A stretch of DNA of 64,000 bases from NCBI GenBank assembly GCA_914767885.1, contig CAJZBQ010000057.1, positions 434,001-498,000 on the forward strand, read 5' to 3'. Below are positions 21,873 to 33,487 of this stretch, piece by piece. The number at the start of each line of letters is the position of its first letter. The first letter of the stretch is position 1. A program made the translations under genes and the position numbers. The notes under the pieces were generated by a model. It saw nothing but the letters and a program-made list of their open reading frames with translations. It did no database searches and was not told where the DNA came from. The DNA comes from Blepharisma stoltei. Taxonomy: Eukaryota > Ciliophora > Heterotrichea > Heterotrichida > Blepharismidae.

Positions 21873-22486
21873 TTACTCCAAAGGCTGAATTATAAGTATC
21901 CCTAATCCCCAGCGCACTAAAGCTGTATATGCTGCTAGCATTATAACAATCAGACACAGTAATCCTCTGAAAAGCACTTGCAGGGCTCCTTTAAAGTTCA
22001 GTTGAGTAATATCATCTGCTGAAGCAACCACAATCCCTCCATAAATTGTTAGAGTAACGAGCAAAATCAATGCTACCTTCCATAAAGGGACTTGATCATT
22101 GCCATTAGCAGCTTCTTGCCCAGGTTGCTGTGTATTTTCATTTCTTATAATGCATTGGATTGATTATTATATTTAAAAATTAAGCTTGCTTGCTATTATT
22201 CTCATTGTCTAAAAACCAATTTTAATATAAAAGCGAATATTAAATTATGCTCATAAGCCCAAATAGACCATCGTGATTTATACATGCTATGGCAAATTTC
22301 ACACTCGACTGACCCTGATTCTTTAATTCATTCTTTTAAGCAGTCAGGATGTATATATCGAATAGAGCCCAAACAATTGCAAGGGATGCATAAATAAGTT
22401 TCTGGGTCTCCTCTCTCTAGGCAAATGCGGCAAGATGTGTTTTCATCAATGTCTTTAATTTTAACCATGTCTGGCTCATCTTCCAT
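21873..22486 (-). CDS. RING-CH (MARCH-type) membrane E3 ligase-like protein, probable short IES
   Basis: N-terminal RING-CH finger: CRICLERGDPETYLCIPC, then an HPDC Leu-Lys-Glu-Trp stretch and CEICHSMYKSRW, the C4HC3 order of MARCH-type E3 ubiquitin ligases. The C-terminal part has two hydrophobic segments (VALILLVTLTIYGGIVVA and LLCLIVIMLAAYTALV). The halves lie in different frames; stops after FRQWE at about 22200 must be bypassed. Removal of 62 bp between TA 22148 and TA 22210 joins KLVF to IRNENTQQPGQ in frame (183 aa). That border is the best of several. A role in ubiquitinating membrane proteins is inferred from the domain. Confidence 0.72.
22148..22211. mobile_element. Candidate short (62-bp) TA-flanked IES
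   Basis: Chosen because it is the simplest TA-to-TA deletion that removes the stops and restores the RING-CH frame. It contains no recognisable repeat. Other TA pairs nearby also keep frame, so the borders are tentative. Confidence 0.4.
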
Positions 22487-22681
22487 TTGAATTAAGTTAG
22501 TAAATTATAAAATTAGGAAATAGAAAAGAATTTTCAAAGCATGATAGGTTTTTCTATGTAGATTTACTAGAAATGACTAGTTGTCGATATTTCATATATT
22601 TTCAGGAGATTCGATAATGAGATTGATTTATGGCATAAATTATTAGAATATCCTTAGCTGATGACTTAAATCTTTAGTATA

Positions 22682-25120
22682 TTAAGCACTATCAAAATTT
22701 ACAAACGTTCCTTTTGCACCTACGCTTTCCAGTATCATGGCAATTTGATTTTTCTTTTTTCATCTTGCGTAATCTAACGGAGTCAATTTCTGAATGCAGG
22801 GAGCTGAAATATCAGCATTTTGCCCAATTAATTCAAAAGCGGCTTCTTTTTGACCATTTATTACTGCGAAATGCAAAGCAGTTTTGCCAGTGGAATCTTT
22901 TTCATCAATTAGCGCCCCTTTTTCACACAGATATTTAATAATATCAGTATATCCTCGTGATGCAGCAGCTATTAAAGGAGTCCATCCATATTGATTTTTA
23001 ACATTTAAATCAAAGCCAGCTTCTGCTAAAATTTCGACAATTTTATCTTGTTTTCTCTGAACAGCCAAAAGCAGAAGAGGCTCAAGGATCATGTGATCAT
23101 AATTCCCAGTCTTTTTAAGAATATTTTTATAGGTCTCTTCTAAAGGCTTTATATCTTTTGTTACCAAATATTTTACTATTTCAATAGAAATATTTTTATG
23201 ATTCTCACATATATTATATACTGCTGCTTCACATATATTATATACTGCTGCTTCGTACACAATATCCAATGGAAATAATTCAAACTGTGATTCAATTCCA
23301 TATTTAAGAACACTCGCGTTGCAAATTAAAATATTTTGGTGGCTTGGGCATCTGAAATATGGAAATTTATTTTTTATCAAAAAATTATACAAGTCTTGAT
23401 CAAATCTCTCGTTTTCCATTACAATGCAATAAGGATTGCAAAATCTTTTCAAAAAATAATCGCCAGTATGAAGTTTTAAATTCACAAAGGTGTGGAGAAA
23501 AGAAGGGTCCTTATTTCATAATTCAGCTGCCAAAAGAATTGGGGATCTTTCGTCTCTCGTAAGCTTTTTGGGTCATATATCGCATCCATTTCTCAGTAAA
23601 AAGTCAGCCAGTTTAAAAAACCCAAGCCTTAAGGCTTTGCTGAAAAGAAATTCACTGTGATTAATATGTGTTGAAATATCAAGTCCAAATCTAAGCATAA
23701 TCTTAAAAGCCTCATATAAAAATTCATCATCATTTTTAGGATCATTTGAGTATTTTTTGATAAAATCAAGTTGAGGCTTCGGATTTTCTAAAAAATTAGG
23801 ATCACCACCTGCTAAAAGCCAATTTTCCAGAAGGCTTAAATCAGAATTCTCTAAAATATTTTCCAGGGTTTGCCCTACTACTCTTATATTTGGATTTCTT
23901 GAATATAATAGTTCTGCATCACACAGAGCTGGGCTAACAAAAACAACTTTTAATGATGAATCTGCCAGAAGTTCAGTTAAATTTTGAGGAGGCTTCTCCA
24001 GAGAGCTATTTATTGAAATATCTAGAATCTCTAACTTCCGGAGCTTTACTAAAATTTCAATCTTATCTTATCAAATTTATACGCTAAACGTCCACTACGG
24101 GGTGACAACCCCAGGTACAGCCACTCGCCTCCGTCGCATCGGGGCCCACAGGTCGCTGGGGATGGCCTACTTTGATCACTAAGGTGCTTCTCGGGAAAGT
24201 GTTCCGGCTTCGACGGCTCATGAATGAGCTACTTGCTTGTTACATGGGTTGCTTTTCCGAAAAACCCAAAAAATGGATTTTTCTGGTCAGCTGTCGGCAA
24301 AAAGGAAAAATACGTAGCCTGGGACGTAACGCCCAGTTTCACGCTAGGGAGTTACCCGATTGGTCCCAACGGACTCTGCTGAGCTTTCCCCTTTCCAACT
24401 CCGTGCCCTCCTTCCCACGAGGAAAAATCCACCCTTGAGAGTAGACTAGGACTAGGCTCTACACACAACCAGAATTGCTTACCTAGTATTGCCGTCCATC
24501 TCTAGAATGGTAAAACCTTGCCGGATATAATTAAAATATGAGTCGAGGCTGCATGGCCGGGAGGCCATGCCCAGACAAAGACGCCATATTTTTAATTATA
24601 CTAAAATTTCAATCAAATCCTCAATCGGAATTTTGGTATTTCTTACATAAAGCTTTTTTAAGCATGGGCATAGCTGGGAAATATCAGCTCCAAAATGATC
24701 TCCAAGATAGCTTTTATAAATCCTCAAAACTTCCAAGCTCCTAAAAATTTTATTCTCTTTAAATTTGCCATTATTTGATCTTAAAAGACTCTGCCAAACA
24801 GCACGCAAATTTTCACCAAAGTCTGAGATGCTGAGGCTCACTAAAAATGGGTTCCTTGTTAAGATATGTATCAATTTTTGCGTAGAATAAGAAAGCCCTC
24901 TCAAATCCAAATGCAAAATATTCCATCTCATTAGCATGCTGATTTTTATATTAGATGGCAAGAGGCTATCTTTTTGGTTTCCGATAAAAGATACATAGTG
25001 ATGAGAATTTCGTATAATTTCTTTTCACCTTTTACACACTCGTGATAAAGATACAATTTGGTTAAATGGGCCGACAATTCTTAAGATTTCAGATAAGATT
25101 GGGTTTGGTATTTTCTGCAT
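22682..25120 (-). CDS. F-box/LRR/ankyrin-repeat protein 3, split by a retroposon
   Basis: 628 aa after removal of 552 bp. Starts MQKIPNPILSEILRIVGPFN with VCKRWKEIIRNSHHY (F-box-like), then LRRs (LVSLSISDF, LEVLRIYKS, LKKLYVRNT, LEILDISIN) and ankyrin repeats (WTPLIAAASRGYTDIIKYLC, KTALHFAVINGQKEAAFELI), and ends ILESVGAKGTFVNFDSA. The insert falls in an LRR: DLIEILV joins KLRKLEILD. A short internal duplication repeats AAVYNICE twice near 23225. TGA-Trp codons are frequent. Role as for paralogue 1. Confidence 0.85.
24047..24614 (-). mobile_element. SINE-like retroposon, family S1, in ankyrin gene 3
   Basis: TACTAAAATTTCAATC at 24047-24062 and 24599-24614 (16 bp). The insert on its reverse strand matches 4224-4777 (TTGGAAAGGGGAAAGCTCAGC, CTCCCTAGCGTGAAACTGGG). 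Its removal restores the LRR frame. The duplication contains TA. Confidence 0.85.
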
Positions 25121-25295
25121 ATTTATTAAATTGCCAATAAAAATTTCTTTGCTATCAGCTTTAATGTTTTTCACAATTATGTTGTCTATTTTTAAAATTT
25201 ATATATTAAATATTACTTAAAGTAGAAGATGCTCACTGTTAAGCAATTAATAAATGCTAATTTTTATTTAAATGTTGATACAAAAATGCATATTA

Positions 25296-26774
25296 TTAAT
25301 TGCAATAATCTTTGAAGCCAAGCTGAAAATTTCCTTTATCATTTTGGTCTATAATATTCATGATTCCATAGGTAGGAATCAGAATTAATGATATTAAAAG
25401 AACAGCTGCAAGAATCAGCACAAGTATCGATGCTCTCTTTTTTCTAATAACTATTTTCTTTATAAGTAAAATGCCAACTGCAGCTCCTAACAGAGCTACT
25501 CCTCCAAACCATAAAGCATAATAAATGTCAACTAAATTTGCCATAATATAGAGTATCATTGATATGCTTGACGTTAAAAATATGACAATAGACGAGTTTG
25601 CTGCTGATACTTCAGGCCGGATCCCAAAAGAAAGCATCACAGGTCCAACAATCAACCCTGATCCAATGCCGAGCAATCCAGCAAGAAAGCCAGAAATAAT
25701 TGCATTTATTGAAAATTTTATTACTTTCTGGTAATCTCATTTCATATCAAATTCATCAAAATCGTAGTTGAGCCTGGCAAATTTTTGGTATCTTTTTACA
25801 AGATAAATTCCAGTTAAAATATTAATGATTAGCATTGATAAAAAATACCCTGCAATAAGAAAACCTCAATAACTGTCTGAACACATGGAAAATCCTAATA
25901 TTGACTTGACATTTTTATCACCTTTGATAAATGAAGCTAGCACTACCCAACCAAAAATAGCTACTAATGCAACTACAGGGCCTCATAAAACAATTCCTTT
26001 TTCTCTATCAATTATTTTTTGCAGCTCTACGTTTATTTCTTGAGATTTAGCTAGTTCTGGGACAGCACATATAATGTAATTTGAATCCTCTGCATTTCCA
26101 TTATCAATTTTCATAGGATCCATGTCTTCGATCATTTCATTACTATTACTAGCATAAATTCCAGCACTATGAAGATCCTGAGTCGCAGATTCCAATTTAT
26201 TCTGGTCCACAACTTTTTTAAGCTGAGATTCCTTTTTATAAGCCTCAATTCCTTTTTTGAGAACTTTAGCTGTTAGATAGACAACTGTTATGGTAAGTAA
26301 TGCCAAAATTAATCAATCGGGGAATACTGTGTTAGCCATTACTCCTATAGAAGTCCCAAGCAATAAAAGACTGGCAATATGCATAACTAAATCCCACGAA
26401 ATTAAAGGACGATCCCTTGTCGGATGCCGATTTGGGATTCTTAAAGCAATAGAAATAATAGCCCCTCCCCAAATAATAGCCTGAGCCAGAGAAATTGCAG
26501 AGTGGGTATCAAAATTAAAAATAAGCAATAATAGAGCTATCATAATTGTACTGCCTCCAACTCCTCCAGCATTAGACAGCAGAGCTAAAATTAAAATAAG
26601 AAAACTTCCACCGATTTCTTGGCCATCAAGAGGAGCAAGGCCTTTGTGAATGCAATGACCATGCTCACAAGACGTATATTTTTTGCAGTCACTTTCGGTA
26701 TCACATTTTGGTGAGTACTTGCTGTTTGCAGATGCTATCACAAGAAGACAGAAAAAGATCAATATATATCTCAT
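25296..26774 (-). CDS. TauE/SafE-family membrane transporter, copy 1
   Basis: 492 aa. Signal peptide MRYILIFFCLLVIASANS, a small Cys-rich ectodomain (CDTESDCKKYTSCEHGHC), then two repeats of about four TM helices separated by a charged cytosolic loop rich in Glu and Asp. The repeats carry SNAGGVGGSTIMIALLLL and GLLGIGSGLIVGPVMLSFG, the Gly-rich pair typical of TauE/SafE (DUF81) anion exporters; plant and protist homologues share the Cys-rich start. Three TGA-Trp codons join the visible frames. The substrate (sulfite, sulfoacetate or other anion) cannot be told from sequence. It is paired head-to-tail with copy 2. Confidence 0.88.
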
Positions 26775-27054
26775 TATTAAACTTATTTGATGGAGTTTGA
26801 GTCATATTTTAAATCAGTAATGCCATTTACCGCATTTATTAAATTATGAAATAGTCAGAAATTTTGCCAGTTTGTGTGATAATAAATATTAAACAATTTT
26901 AGTGTCTTCATTTCAGATTCAATTTATTTTTATTATGTATTGCCTTCTCTTTACATAAAAATGTTTCTTTAATTAATAAAACATAAATATGATAATTTAT
27001 CAAAACATATTATTTATAAGTAAGTCAATTAAGTTAAGAAAAAATCCCATCTAT

Positions 27055-28533
27055 TTAACTGCAATAATCCTTGAATCCTAATTGGAAATCTCCTTTATCA
27101 TTTTGGTCTACAATATTAAGCGCACCATAAATCGGTATCATAATGCATGAAATCAAAAGAATTAAACCGAGGATTATAATGAGAATTGAAGCTCGTTTCT
27201 TTTTAACGACGATTTTCCTTATCACAAGTAAACCTATCGCTGCTCCTACAAAGACAAATGCTAAAAACCAGCCTGCGTATGAAAGCTCAACCATATCTGC
27301 CATAAGATAAAGAATCATTGAAATACTTGAAGACACTACAATTACTGTAGAGGAGTTTGCCGCTGATACTTCAGGTCTGACTCCAAATGAAAGCATTACA
27401 GGCCCTACAATTAATCCAGATCCAACTCCCAGCAAACCCGCAAGAAAGCCTGAACATAAAGATATCAATGAAAATTTGACTATTTTGTGGAGATCCCATC
27501 GTAGATCATTTTCATCAAAGTTATATTTCAGCTCTTCAAGTTTTTTATTCCTCTTTAATAGGTATATTCCTGTTCATATATTAATTCCGAGCAGTGAAAG
27601 ATAAAAGACAACCAGAAATCCCCAATACCCGTCAGAGCAATAGCTCAAGCCAACTAAGGAATTAACATTTTTATCACCTTTTATAAATGAAGCAAGCACA
27701 ACCCAACAAAATATGAGGATCGTTATGGTCACTGGACCCCACAAGACAATATTTTTCTCGCTTCGGATTATCGCTTTGAGCTCCCCACTTATCTCCCGAT
27801 CAGTCGACTCCTCAGTAAGCTCGCAGATTACATATTTGGAGTCGTTATGGGACTCATGAGCTTTATTCTCATTTGTGTTCTCTTCTATGAGATCTTTGCT
27901 ATCATTCACATACATCTCAATTGTTTCGATTTCCACAGTATCAGTATCGGCTGGCGCAGGGTGTACAGAAATTTTCTTCATCAATGTTTCCCGCTTGTAG
28001 GCAGCAACACCTCGCTTCAATATTTTATAAGACAGATAGATTACTAGCAAAGTCAGTAAAGCCAAAATTAGCCATTCAGGAAACATGACGTTCAGCATTA
28101 CCCCGATAGACGTTCCTAATAAGAGCAGACTTGAAAGGTGCATGACGAGATCCCAAGAAATCAGTGGTCGATCTCTTGTAGGATGCCGATTTGGAATCCT
28201 TAAAGCAACTGAAATTAATGCACCTGCCCAAATTATCGCTTGTGCTAATGGAATCGCTGAGTGGGTCTCAAAATGGTAGACAAGCAGGAGGAGGGCAATC
28301 ATAATTGTGCTGCCTCCAATCCCTGCAGCGTTAGATAGCAGAGCTAAGACAAAGATGCAGAGAGTTCCACCCACTTCTTGACCATCTAGAGGAATAAGAC
28401 TTTTATGTATGCAATGCTTGTCCTCGCAGCTTGTGTATGTTTTGCAATCACTATCAGTGGTGCATTTGGGTGCGTATTTGTTGCTCGCGCTAGTTAAGAC
28501 AATGAGACAGAGACATATTAAAAAGCATTTCAT
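27055..28533 (-). CDS. TauE/SafE-family membrane transporter, copy 2
   Basis: 492 aa, the same length as copy 1, about 280 bp upstream of it on the same strand. Signal peptide MKCFLICLCLIVLTSAS, Cys motif CTTDSDCKTYTSCEDKHC, SNAAGIGGSTIMIALLLL and GLLGVGSGLIVGPVMLSFGV. The hydrophobic core is conserved while the central cytosolic loop (about residues 200-260) has diverged strongly. No insert disrupts it. A recent tandem duplication. Confidence 0.88.
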
Positions 28534-28739
28534 GGTTTATACTTGATGCATATTTAGTTTTACCATATTCGAATTAGAGCGACGAATTATTAAAGTTGAG
28601 GAAAATAAAAATGATTACGACAGCAAATTTTGCATGGCAAATTTACTTGAATTATGAGCTCTCTGAGCTTTTCAAAAAATTTGGATATAAACATGTCGCA
28701 TTTAATTAAATTTTAGCAAATTTCTGAAAATTTGAGTGA

Positions 28740-29175
28740 TGTGCGCTTACCACTTACTCAAATCAACAGATATACACATTAAAATGGCGAATATGTAAGC
28801 CTGACCTCTTGGCCCAGCAGTCCAGACCTTATGGCCACGGTGAATTGTGACGAACTCAAAGTCAAGAATCAAGTATAGGCTCAAGAGATGTGCGTCCGGG
28901 TAGGTTTTGGCCAAATTCCTGTGGTTGGAAATGGAGGTGATCAATAACGTCCTTTTGAACCCGAGGACCTATGGGCATTCCTCTACGGGGAAACTGGGGT
29001 TCTGTCCAGGCCACAGGGGAGTAGTCTTTTTCCTGTAGCTGTCAAGAAAGGTACTTCGGCACCCGAAATATCCAAAGATACTTGGAATCAAGCTACTCCA
29101 ATCGCCCATAGTAGAACGGATGAGCCTCTCCATATTAGAGGTCTTTGGTGACTGCGTCACCAATATGACTAATGC
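28740..29175. mobile_element. GC-rich insert of unknown family (intergenic)
   Basis: About 430 bp with a GC content far above the surroundings, no coding signal, and a palindrome near its right end (GGTGACTGCGTCACC at 29149). Composition resembles the SINE-like inserts but no target duplication was found. It marks the left border of the gene-poor stretch to 35 kb. Confidence 0.45.
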
Positions 29176-29476
29176 CTGCTTTTAATAACCTAACCTACTC
29201 AACTCAACAATTTAATTTTCCTATTTAAAGTGTGGCCAGTATGGATTAGTTTGATTAGATAGTTTGTTTCAGACCACATGAGATGCTAGATACAAATATA
29301 GCTTCGATAAATTTAAATTAATTATCACATACGTAATTACAGGGACTAAACTTCTTAGCTGATAGAATGTCACCCTATTTTCTTATACTAGATCAATTTG
29401 CAAACGCTTTTGGCTGCTTACAAGGTACGACAGTCTCTTTTAACTTGCTTTAGGTTTAGTATATGCATAGTAAAAT

Positions 29477-29876
29477 TATACTGTTTTTAATAAGCTCGAC
29501 GCCCTTGAGAGCATTGGCTCTACCAATATGACCATTAAACTTTTAAGAATTTCCAAGGGATTTTACGATGCAAATAGGATCTTCGGATTATGAGCAAGTG
29601 CGGTACGTAGATAGTAATTTCTTTTCCCTTTGCATTTGGCTGGAGATAGCTGAATTCGTGATCTGAGAAGTAATAGGGCTGTTGAAATATAAGCTGATGT
29701 TAAAAAACTTCTGGATAAAAGCTGAAACTCTGGCGAGAAATATCCGATATGCTGAAGCAAAGCATAAATGCTAGCCTTGTCATGATTTTCCAAGTGCCTG
29801 ACATAAAGGGATCTAAGTATGACATGCCTCCTTGCAAAGAATTGTTTTGATCTGGCCAGGACATGTTTTATCGATC
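29477..29876. repeat. Outer inverted repeat, left arm
   Basis: About 400 bp repeated in inverted orientation at 34138-34926. On the minus strand it holds an open frame (KHVLARSKQFFARRHVILRS...NPKILFAS) shared with the right arm. At 29814-29816 it carries the uninterrupted target of the A element found in the right arm. Confidence 0.88.
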
Positions 29877-29994
29877 GATCAAAAATTTTGGTATTTCCTA
29901 ACTAAACAGAATTTTAATTTCTGATAAGATGGCTAGATAGCAATTAAAAAAGATATTTTAAACATTCCTAAACTCAATATTTGAAATTTTATGT

Positions 29995-30824
29995 ATGCTC
30001 CTGGAATTGAACAAATTTGAACGCTTAATAAAAAAAATTGGCTCAAGGATAAAAGAAGTCAAATATAATGAAGAGCTTCATCTGATTTTGATAATGGATC
30101 ATCTTGGGCCTCAAAAACATCACATTTATTGCAATATTTCATCAAGAGGAATTTTTTGTTTCAGCAGTTGAATTCAAGATGCAAAATTGAAAATGTATTT
30201 CTTCAAAGGATCATCAAAAAACTAGGCCATCATGGCCGGGAACCCTTACCGGACATTTGGGGCAACAGAGGAAAAGAAAAAATCAGAATTCTGGGTCACC
30301 GAAAATAAAAAACGGTGGCCCCGAAGGGCCACGGAGTTGCGATGGCAGATTTTGCGGGGTGGGGTGTGGGCTTGGGCTGACCGGCCTCCCCTCGACCCAA
30401 AGACGAAAGACCGACGGCGCAGTACCAAGCAGGCACTTCTGGAGAAGCATTAGGCTGCCTGTAAATGGTGGAGGTAGTTCCAGAAGGAGGCTGTGGACGA
30501 TTCCCTCATACCCTGAGCACTACCAGGGGTTAAGAGAGTCCATTGGCGCAATTTTTGGTCCAGCAGGTTCGGGTGAGTCTCCCCGAAAGATGTCGACGTC
30601 ACCATTTTCGATGATGTCGACAGAAAAGGGCGTTAGGTGGCTTTAGTGATTGGCGCCACATGAAGCGTGAAGCTGAAGCTCGACTGGCTAGGGGCTGAAA
30701 TAATCCCTGTTAATCCCCTCTAATATAGCTCTCTCTCAAAGGATCATCAGGAATTTCTCATATCTTTAAACTTCGATCAGTTTGAAAGCTTAAGAAAAAT
30801 GCAACACAAATTTCGATAATTTAA
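29995..30824 (+). CDS. Unrecognised 98-aa frame split by a retroposon
   Basis: After removal of 533 bp (30216-30749 insert plus one target copy) a frame runs from ATG 29995 to TAA 30822-30824: MLLELNKFERLIKKIGSRIK...YFFKGSSGISHIFK, with two TGA-Trp. No family recognised. It may be the 5' part of the decayed helicase that follows on the same strand. Treat as possibly germline-limited or decayed. Confidence 0.4.
30203..30749 (+). mobile_element. SINE-like retroposon, family S4
   Basis: TCAAAGGATCATCA at 30203-30216 and 30736-30749. The GC-rich insert shares long blocks with the reverse strand of 51833-52354 (GTAAATGGYGGAGGTAGTTC, CATACCCTGAGCACTACCAG). An intact 129-codon frame within it (30257-30646) has no match in the other copy and is probably chance. 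Confidence 0.82.
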
Positions 30825-30859
30825 TTTAATTTAAGACTTATTAAAATAAAATTTTTATT

Positions 30860-31280
30860 TTACTTTAATTAATTTATCGGGCTGAATATCAAAAGTGCTA
30901 AAATCTATCCTGTGCATTTGATTTTGCTTTTAAATAGAAGCGTGTCTTTGCTATATCAGCCTTTTATTGCATCAAGGCTTTGAGATATCCTTTTCAAATT
31001 TATCTAATTTTTCTTTAAAAATTCCATTTTTATTAATTCGATTTTTCAAGTGTAAGTAGAGAATTTTCTACATTATTTCTTCTAAATAGCTTTTATCTGA
31101 TTGAATATCTGCTTGATCTAAGAAGCAACCATTATACAAAATTTTTCCTAAAGTCTCAGACTTAAATTTAATCAACTTTTTTTCATTGAAAAAGATACTT
31201 GAAGGTGAAGAAGGCATATCTCTGATGGAAAGACCTATTGAAACAGGAAAAACATATACAATTCTTGCACTGATATTATT
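30860..31280 (+). pseudogene. Decayed UPF1/SEN1-like helicase, 5' fragment
   Basis: The frame ending SLKKILEGEEGISLMERPIE-TGKTYTILALILL resembles the Walker A region of superfamily 1 RNA helicases (normally GPPGTGKT; here RPIETGKT, so the first Gly is lost). Upstream the same frame has TAG at positions that would read well as Gln and TGA at Trp-like positions. It is interrupted at 31281 by a long inverted-repeat element and resumes at 33488 with the next helicase motif. Confidence 0.6.
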
Positions 31281-32010
31281 AGTGCAATTTTGGGCTCTTT
31301 CGAACGATAGAAGATACGGTGTTTCCCTAAAATCCGGATATATTATTTCAGTAAGTTTAAAGTTTCTATATATCATAGTTATTCGGATTCATTGCTTCCT
31401 GCAAATACTAAAACTCAAAATTAAATTTACTATACACAAGAGAGGCGTATTCATTAAATTACAGAATTATAGGTCATGAAATAACGAACCTGTTCTTATA
31501 CTACGAGAAATATTCAGTCATTTCCTGAGAGATATAAGCCATGGAAATCTATAAAATAAGAGAATAAGGAGTCTAATAGTAAAAAATGATGAATGCTTAT
31601 ATTATTAGTTTAAATAAGTCAACGTGATATTAAATATCAGATCCATTTGTTTCTTAAAAAACGAAAAAGTTTCGTTTTTTAAGGAAACAACGGTTTGATA
31701 GATATGAAAAGATAATTATGAAAACTGCATTCCTATGCGCATTTTGATGTCAAATATTCTTACAGAAACATATAACAATACGCGCACAAGACTATCAAAA
31801 AACGGAGCAAATGCAAGCAATCTTTGCAGATCAATTTTCTGATTTTATAGACATAAATAAGAACCTTTTACAAACTGAAAATACAAATCTGTTTTTTCAT
31901 TAAATTACGAATTAGTTCATTCCCTAAAATTTCCGGGAATTGGAGCTCCTAAAAAAAAAACCTTTTTTTTATGCTAAATTTTTGAACCCATTTTTCATAT
32001 TTCGCTGTAT
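31281..32010. repeat. Inner inverted-repeat element, left arm
   Basis: Begins AGTGCAATTTTGGGCTCTTT and is repeated inverted at 32713-33487. The whole element (31281-33487, 2.2 kb) sits inside the helicase remnant. It carries a small signal-peptide ORF at 31718-31903. Confidence 0.85.
31718..31903 (+). CDS. Small secreted-type ORF in the inverted-repeat arm
   Basis: 61 aa: MKTAFLCAFWCQIFLQKHIT then a short, Gln/Asp-rich mature part. The start resembles a signal peptide (one TGA-Trp). The copy in the other arm (32823-33009) has an extra base in its A/T run, which shifts the frame. Function unknown; probably germline-limited. Confidence 0.4.
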
Positions 32011-32330
32011 CTGCTTCTTAGATAGCAATCATCTTGCTTGAGTAATTATGAATAAATTAATTGCTTATATATCTATTAAAATTAACGCAAACATTATTGT
32101 AGAAGTCCTGCCCAAAATACGCTCTACAGTAATATTACAGTTAGCATTATATAAACTATAATACTTTAAATTTTACTATAAAATCCTCAGGTTTAATAAG
32201 CCATATTGCAATCCACATATCAAAATTTAAAAATACTGTATTAAATGGTGTTACAGACTTTATGTGCAAATTATTTAATAAATTTCGCGCCATTTATAAA
32301 ATATAATGGCGCAAACATACAAAAATCTTA

Positions 32331-32690
32331 CTTACTTACTTATTGCTTAATTATTCGGTGTTTAAGGTGTCTAGCGCCGCAGCCCTAAAAAGGAATTTTA
32401 GCTAAACTAGTGACGTCACGGAGCCATCTTGGAATCGCGTGGTCAGCCATACCGGCCAAGCCTTCTATCAACGTTAGTCTCCAGTTGCTTGCACGTCCAA
32501 CCCGGCGCGTTGCCGTCGCTCGCCCTAAATCAGCTCCTGCGTTTGTTCCGCCTAAAGGTTATCTTCCCGTGGAGATATGTGATAGTAAAACTCTGAGACT
32601 ATTGAGTGGTATTCTACTTTCAGTGGCTACTAGATTGCTACAGCAAGCTGGAAAGGGTTCTCTCTTTAATAGAAATACTAAATATTAGTA
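32331..32690 (+). mobile_element. SINE-like retroposon, family S3, in the inverted-repeat spacer
   Basis: Starts with TTACTTACTTA and shares AAGGTGTCTAG, CTAGTGACGTCAC, CCCGGCGCGTTGCCGTCGCT and GTTCCGCCTAA with the insert at 45388-45823. No clean target duplication was resolved. It fills much of the loop between the inner arms. Confidence 0.7.
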
Positions 32691-32822
32691 ATTTCTCTTA
32701 ATTCTTCAATTAATACAGCGAAATATGAAAAAATGGGGTTCAAAAATTTAGCATAAAAAAAAGGGTTTTTTTTTAAGGAGCTCCAATTCCCGGAAATTTT
32801 AGGGAATGAACTAATTCGTAAT

Positions 32823-33009
32823 TTAATGAAAAAACAGATTTGTATTTTCAGTTTGTAAAAGGTTCTTATTTATGTCTATAAAATCAGAAAATTGATCTGC
32901 AAAGATTGCTTGCATTTGCTCCGTTTTTTTGATAGTCTTGTGCGCGTATTGTTATATGTTTCTGTAAGAATATTTGACATCAAAATGCGCATAGGAATGC
33001 AGTTTTCAT
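32823..33009 (-). pseudogene. Frameshifted copy of the small secreted-type ORF
   Basis: Same sequence as 31718-31903 but 187 bp instead of 186: a run of six A in the left arm is seven T (on the + strand) near 32924. The frame is lost from there. Confidence 0.6.
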
Positions 33010-33294
33010 AATTATCTTTTCATATCTATCAAACCGTTGTTTCCTTAAAAAAACGAAACTTTTTCGTTTTTTAAGAAACAAATGGATCTGATATTTAATA
33101 TCACGTTGACTTATTTAAACTAATAATATAAGCATTCATCATTTTTTACTATTAGACTCCTTATTCTCTTATTTTATAGATTTCCATGGCTTATATTCTC
33201 AGGAAATGACTGAATATTTCTCGTAGTATAAGAACAGGTTCGTTATTTCATGACCTATAATTCTGTAATTTAATGAATACGCCTCTCTTGTGTA

Positions 33295-33335
33295 TAAATG
33301 AGTAGGAAATTTTTTTTCTACCGTTTGATTTAATA
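33295..33335. mobile_element. Possible 39-bp TA-flanked IES (arm-specific)
   Basis: The right inner arm has 39 bp between TA 33295 and TA 33334 that the left arm lacks (left arm TTTACTATACACAAGAG near 31427). Length and TA borders fit a very short IES. A simple indel is the alternative. Confidence 0.45.
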
Positions 33336-33487
33336 GTAAATTTTTAATTTTGAGTTTTAGTATTTGCAGGAAGCAATGAATCCGAATAACTATGATATAT
33401 AGAAACTTTAAACTTACTGAAATAATATATCCGGATTTTAGGGAAACACCGTATCTTCTATCGTTCGAAAGAGCCCAATTTTGCACT

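Larger units (their letters stand above)
32713..33487. repeat. Inner inverted-repeat element, right arm
   Basis: Inverted copy of 31281-32010, longer by about 45 bp, mostly from a TA-flanked 39-bp insertion at 33295-33334. Ends GCCCAATTTTGCACT. Confidence 0.85.

Noticed and set aside
30246-30646. ORFs of 60-129 codons in the GC-rich retroposons (also 9027, 24172, 32410, 52050, 63627)
   Set aside because: Not conserved between copies of the same element. Long frames are expected by chance in GC-rich DNA.
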